Shown here: in pieces, positions 6,579 through 7,924 of the stretch | Position numbering within the stretch: the stretch's first letter is position 1 | Layout of the letters: every line of letters starts with the position of its first letter | Source of the DNA: Sphingobacteriaceae bacterium | GTDB taxonomy: Bacteria > Bacteroidota > Bacteroidia > Sphingobacteriales > Sphingobacteriaceae | Direction: 5' to 3' | Length of the DNA stretch: 7,924 nucleotides | Assembly (NCBI GenBank): GCA_021740025.1 | Contig: JAIPAN010000042.1 | Coordinates: forward strand, 1 to 7,924 | The notes under the pieces: model-generated | The model's database searches: none | Seen by the model: the letters and a program-made list of their open reading frames with translations, nothing else | Told to the model about the DNA's origin: nothing | Translations under genes and position numbers: made by a program

Positions 6579-7924
6579 TTAACGTACCTGGAAGGTATAA
6601 TTAATTCGTGCACCATCCGGAGCAATACCGGTTATTTGCAACATATCGTTTTTGCGATTGCCAAGGGCTTCATCTAAATCATCTACTTTGGCAACGGATT
6701 TACCATTTACCGCAGTAATAATGGTTCCTTTAGGCAAACCAACTTGATCAAACAATCCGCCATTGCGTACTTCGGAAACAATTAAACCAGCATTAAGTCC
6801 AAATTTCTTTTTGGTACTTTCAGAAATAGGTGCAAAACTGGCACCCAATTTATTAAACACTTCTTCTGCAGATTTTGAAGAAGCTATTTTGGCACCCTCA
6901 TCTGCTTTTAGCACGGCAGTTAACGTTTTTTCTACGCCATTGCGCACCAAAGAAATGGCAATTTTATCGCCCGGGCGGTGACGACCAACCTGTTCTTGTA
7001 ATTCTGAAGAGGCATTTACCGCTATGTTATCGAGTTTAATAATTACATCTCCCTCTTTCACACCGGCAGCTTGGGCAGCGCCACCATCTACTACTTTATC
7101 TACATACACACCTTGGGTAGATTTTAATCCTTTTTTCTCTGCCAACTCGGCATCTACTTCACCTATTTGTATACCCAAAAAGCCTCGTTGTACCGAGCCA
7201 AATTTTTGGAAATCATCTAAAATTTTCTTCGCTAAGTTTACCGGAATAGCAAAACCGTAGCCCTCGTAATTGCCAGTTTGTGAAGCAATGGCCGCATTAA
7301 TGCCAATTAACTCCCCGTTGGTATTTACCAAAGCACCTCCACTGTTTCCGCGGTTAATGGCCGCATCAGTTTGAATAAAGGACTCGATGGGACGGCTTTT
7401 TGAAATAGCTGGATCTTGACCATCGCCTAAAATACCAATGGCACGAGCTTTAGCGCTCACAATACCTGCCGTTACTGTAGAAGTTAAATTAAATGGATTG
7501 CCCACAGCCAATACCCATTCGCCTACACGCACATCGTCTGAATTACCCATTTTTACAATAGGCAAGCCTTTAGCGGCTACTTTTAATAAGGCCAAATCGG
7601 TATTCGCATCGCGGCCTATAACCTTAGCCAAAAATGAACGTTTATCGTTTAACACCACTTCAATTTTATCGGCATTTTCTACCACGTGGTTATTGGTTAC
7701 AATGTAACCGTCTTCCGATAAAATAACTCCAGAGCCCGAAGCCATTTGCGGGGAACGTTGTTGTGGCATGCGACGACCAAAAAAATCTTGGAACATATCG
7801 TCAAATGGGTCGACCCCACCGCTTCTGCTCGAACCCGAGTAGGTAGTTTTAATGTGCACTACAGCGGGCGTAACCAAAGCAGCGGCTTGTGTGAAATCTG
7901 GGTTTCCTGTTGAAGAAAGTGCTA
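6579..7924 (-). CDS. htrA: HtrA/DegP (Do) family periplasmic serine protease, 5' end outside window
   Basis: The frame stays open to the right edge. Upstream of the TTG at 7875-7877 the translation continues as SSTGNPDFTQAAA before LVTPAVVHIK, which is normal mature DegP sequence, so this TTG is an internal leucine. The missing part should be the signal peptide and a short lead-in. Counting from that codon, the trypsin-like domain has H64 (TNNHVV), D94 (NTDLALL) and S179 (RGNSGGAL), a complete catalytic triad. Two PDZ domains follow, at about 231-325 (starting RGFLGIQIG) and about 350-432 (with GLIVSEVRNGG). Family members are envelope proteases and chaperones that degrade misfolded exported proteins, usually as trimers or larger cages. 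The segment between the first strand and the protease core (about 13-46) is Gly/Ser/Gln-rich and corresponds to the flexible LA loop. DegP, DegQ and MucD cannot be told apart here. It converges on the DUF1569 gene. Confidence 0.94.
   Translation of the reverse strand, partial: ALSSTGNPDFTQAAALVTPAVVHIKTTYSGSSRSGGVDPFDDMFQDFFGRRMPQQRSPQMASGSGVILSEDGYIVTNNHVVENADKIEVVLNDKRSFLAKVIGRDANTDLALLKVAAKGLPIVKMGNSDDVRVGEWVLAVGNPFNLTSTVTAGIVSAKARAIGILGDGQDPAISKSRPIESFIQTDAAINRGNSGGALVNTNGELIGINAAIASQTGNYEGYGFAIPVNLAKKILDDFQKFGSVQRGFLGIQIGEVDAELAEKKGLKSTQGVYVDKVVDGGAAQAAGVKEGDVIIKLDNIAVNASSELQEQVGRHRPGDKIAISLVRNGVEKTLTAVLKADEGAKIASSKSAEEVFNKLGASFAPISESTKKKFGLNAGLIVSEVRNGGLFDQVGLPKGTIITAVNGKSVAKVDDLDEALGNRKNDMLQITGIAPDGARINYTFQVR

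Noticed and set aside
6579..7877. TTG at 7875-7877 as the true start of the HtrA protease
   Set aside because: The frame continues to the window edge with family-typical residues (DFTQAAA), and starting here would leave an exported protease without a signal peptide.
1..7924. CRISPR array, insertion sequence, tRNA/rRNA genes, phage or defence system
   Set aside because: No regularly spaced repeats, transposase motifs, cloverleaf sequences or defence-protein motifs were found; all long frames are accounted for by the genes listed.

Overview
The window looks like chromosomal DNA of a member of the Bacteroidota, probably the Sphingobacteriia/Chitinophagia/Cytophagia side. The evidence is the moderately AT-rich sequence, TTTG/TAnnTTTG-type promoter elements instead of classical -35/-10 boxes, the absence of Shine-Dalgarno sequences before most starts, and the protein families present: a sdhC-sdhA-sdhB operon with a single di-heme cytochrome b, and a small protein with a SusC-like plug motif. 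This is inferred from family knowledge, not from a database search.

Layout, left to right: the 3' end of an M28-family zinc aminopeptidase gene (+, runs in from the left edge); a complete beta-CASP metallo-beta-lactamase RNase gene (-); a small secreted protein of 105 aa that resembles an isolated TonB-receptor plug segment (+); the succinate dehydrogenase/fumarate reductase operon sdhC-sdhA-sdhB (-); a DUF1569/DinB-like protein of 152 aa (+); and an HtrA/DegP-type periplasmic serine protease (-) whose 5' end lies beyond the right edge. Transcription units alternate in direction. Each of the three convergent junctions holds one near-symmetrical hairpin flanked by an A-tract and a T-tract, and each should terminate transcription from both sides. 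The two divergent junctions (1904-1963 and about 5869-6073) hold the promoters.

The functional core is complex II. SdhC anchors the enzyme in the membrane with two hemes b, SdhA oxidises succinate at a covalent FAD, and SdhB passes electrons through three Fe-S clusters to the menaquinone pool. All cofactor ligands expected for the family are visible. The other genes are separate housekeeping functions: peptide trimming, RNA processing and envelope protein quality control.

No mobile element, CRISPR array, tRNA or rRNA gene was seen, and there is no gene-free stretch longer than 300 bases. I found no convincing new multi-gene system. The points most worth a second look are the stand-alone plug-like secreted protein, a perfect 7-1-7 palindrome resembling a Fur/PerR box upstream of sdhC, and lineage-type insertions in SdhC and SdhA.
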